This document shows, one piece after another, positions 6,907 through 8,270 of a stretch of DNA of 8,270 bases. The stretch is from Paracoccaceae bacterium (GTDB lineage Bacteria > Pseudomonadota > Alphaproteobacteria > Rhodobacterales > Rhodobacteraceae). A program made the translations under genes and the position numbers. Numbering within the stretch: position 1 is the first letter of the stretch; each line of letters starts with the position of its first letter. The notes below the pieces were generated by a model. That model was not told where the DNA came from. It did not search any database and saw only the letters and a program-made list of their open reading frames with translations. The stretch spans positions 1 to 8,270 of the forward strand of contig SKWJ01000147.1 of the NCBI GenBank assembly GCA_007128995.1. Direction: 5' to 3'.

Positions 6907-8270
6907 TCATGTCGGTCTTGCCTTCGCCCGCTTCTGCCGCGCTGTCGTGCTTGACACCTGCGAGACCACGGTTTCGACAGCACGGCAGGTCAATTCGACT
7001 GCCAGTTCGATTTCGGCTGCGGTCGCAATATAGGGTGGGGCTAGAAGAACATGGTCTCCGCGCCTGCCATCGATTGTGCCTGCTGACGGATAACATATCA
7101 GTCCCATGTTCTGCGCCGTTCGGCGGATTTTCTCTGCCACCCCGAGCGCCGGGTCGAAAGGAGAGAGCGTGCTCGCCTCCGCCACCAGTTCCACCGCAAC
7201 AAGTAGTCCGCGCCCGCGAACCTCCCCCAGATGCGGACGCAGGGCCGGTCTGGCAGCAAAAGCCGTGGCGAGTGCTTCTTTCAACCTTTGGCCCTGCAAT
7301 CTGACATTGCTGAGCAGATCGCCTGCCTTGATCGCTTCCTGAACCGCCAAAGCTGCTGCACAGGCTACCGGATGGGCCATGTAGGTATGGCCATGACGTA
7401 GCTGGCCGCTGCCCATCGCCAAGGCATGTACGATCTTGTCATTGGCCAGCACCGCGCCGATGGGCTGGAACCCTCCGCCGAGACCCTTGGCGCAAGTGAC
7501 AATATCTGGCACCACATCATCCGCTTCGCAGGCATACATTGTGCCCGTCCGTCCCATTCCGCACATGACTTCGTCGAGTATCAGCAGGATGCCATATGTG
7601 TCGCAAATCTTGCGGATACGACGGAAATACCCGGCTGACGCCGGTTGCGCGCCGAGGGTGGCGCCGCAGACTGTCTCGGCGATGAATGCGGTTACGTTTC
7701 CTGGTCCAAGACGGAGAACAGCTTCTTCCAGTTCACCGGCAGCGCGTTGATCATATGCTGTGAGACTTTCTCCCGGCAGTTGCTGACGCAAAGGGTAGTA
7801 GGGTGCGATGTGTTCAACATCGAACAAATACGAGGAGTAGGGCAGGCGTCTGGGTTCGTTGCCGCTGACCGAAAGCGCCCCAAGGGTGTTGCCGTGATAA
7901 CTCTGTCGGCGTGCGATGATATGATGCCTTTCCGGCTCTCCGATTTCGATAAAGTATTGCCGCGCCAGCTTGATAGCCGCCTCCACGGCCTCGGACCCGC
8001 TGCCCACGAATAACGCGCGTGACAGGCCATCGGGGGCTTGCGCGACAAGACGTTCCGCCAAAGCCTCCGCCGGTTCGCTATTGAAAAAGCCGCTATGTCC
8101 GTATGCGACCTTGTCGACCTGAGCCTTGATCGCGTCTGCAACCATTGTGTGTCCGTGGCCGAGACACGACACGGCGGCCCCTCCAGAGGCATCAAGATAT
8201 CTTTTGCCACCTGTGTCGAACTGGAAGCAGCCCTTGCCTCCAGCGAGGGTCGGTAGGTCGATGCTAAACT
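6907..8270 (-). CDS. Class III pyridoxal-phosphate aminotransferase, N-terminus outside the window
   Basis: This is a fold-type I, class III (omega) aminotransferase, the group that moves amino groups from omega- or beta-amino acids and amines to pyruvate or 2-oxoglutarate. The reading frame is open to the right edge; a GTG at 8172 is internal, because upstream codons encode conserved family sequence (LPTLAGGKGCFQFD, then GGKRYLDASGGAAVSCLGHG). About 453 residues are visible and only some 10-20 are probably missing. Seen from that GTG: GSGSEAVEAAIKLAR (57-71, PLP phosphate), YHG (92-94), ILDEVMCGMGRTG (198-210, with Asp200 binding the PLP nitrogen), and TCAKGLGGGFQPIGA (226-240) with PLP-binding Lys229. 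It is first of the three minus-strand genes and probably makes the keto acid or semialdehyde that the following enzymes use. The basic, Lys/Arg-rich C-terminal tail is probably flexible. Substrate not predictable. Confidence 0.92.
   Translation of the reverse strand, partial: FSIDLPTLAGGKGCFQFDTGGKRYLDASGGAAVSCLGHGHTMVADAIKAQVDKVAYGHSGFFNSEPAEALAERLVAQAPDGLSRALFVGSGSEAVEAAIKLARQYFIEIGEPERHHIIARRQSYHGNTLGALSVSGNEPRRLPYSSYLFDVEHIAPYYPLRQQLPGESLTAYDQRAAGELEEAVLRLGPGNVTAFIAETVCGATLGAQPASAGYFRRIRKICDTYGILLILDEVMCGMGRTGTMYACEADDVVPDIVTCAKGLGGGFQPIGAVLANDKIVHALAMGSGQLRHGHTYMAHPVACAAALAVQEAIKAGDLLSNVRLQGQRLKEALATAFAARPALRPHLGEVRGRGLLVAVELVAEASTLSPFDPALGVAEKIRRTAQNMGLICYPSAGTIDGRRGDHVLLAPPYIATAAEIELAVELTCRAVETVVSQVSSTTARQKRAKARPT

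Noticed and set aside
6858..6983. N-terminal extension of the BKACE protein by 42 residues
   Set aside because: The extension is basic and unlike the family, overlaps the aminotransferase gene, and the ATG at 6857 has a well-placed AGGA and begins directly with the family's first strand.

Overview
The window looks like a piece of a fairly GC-rich alphaproteobacterial chromosome or large replicon, probably Rhodobacterales or a relative. This rests on the overall GC content, the family make-up (a TAXI-type TRAP transporter, tartrate/D-malate dehydrogenase, BKACE/DUF849 enzyme and hydroxypyruvate-isomerase-like enzyme side by side) and the protein sequence style. The taxonomic call is inference; no rRNA or other marker gene is present. 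I see no tRNA, rRNA, CRISPR array or intact mobile element.

Layout from left to right: bases 1-341 hold no gene I can support. Bases 342-1415 (minus) encode a TtuC/DmlA-type 2-hydroxyacid oxidative decarboxylase (tartrate or D-malate dehydrogenase). A 432-base divergent spacer (1416-1847) follows, with two close palindromes that could be an operator region and a short coding-like stretch that may be a gene remnant. Bases 1848-2840 (plus) encode a secreted TAXI solute-binding protein. A strong hairpin with a T-tract lies between it and the fused TRAP permease at 2968-4995 (plus). A convergent 168-base spacer with a long stem-loop (5014-5054) separates this transporter unit from a minus-strand operon that reads right to left: class III aminotransferase (6907 to beyond 8270, its first few residues outside the window), BKACE family beta-keto acid cleavage enzyme (5985-6857) and Hyi/OtnI-like isomerase (5164-5988). 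The last two overlap by ATGA.

Taken together this is a substrate-uptake and catabolism cluster. A TRAP transporter imports an organic acid or amino acid. The aminotransferase would remove an amino group, the BKACE enzyme would split a beta-keto acid with acetyl-CoA, the Hyi-like enzyme would isomerise a short hydroxy-oxo acid, and the TtuC-like enzyme would oxidatively decarboxylate a malate- or tartrate-like acid. The enzyme set does not match the usual partners of any of these families: no Gcl/GlxR for Hyi, no OtnK/OtnC for OtnI, and no carnitine dehydrogenase for BKACE within the window. The substrate is therefore unknown and the pathway may be undescribed. No regulator gene is visible.
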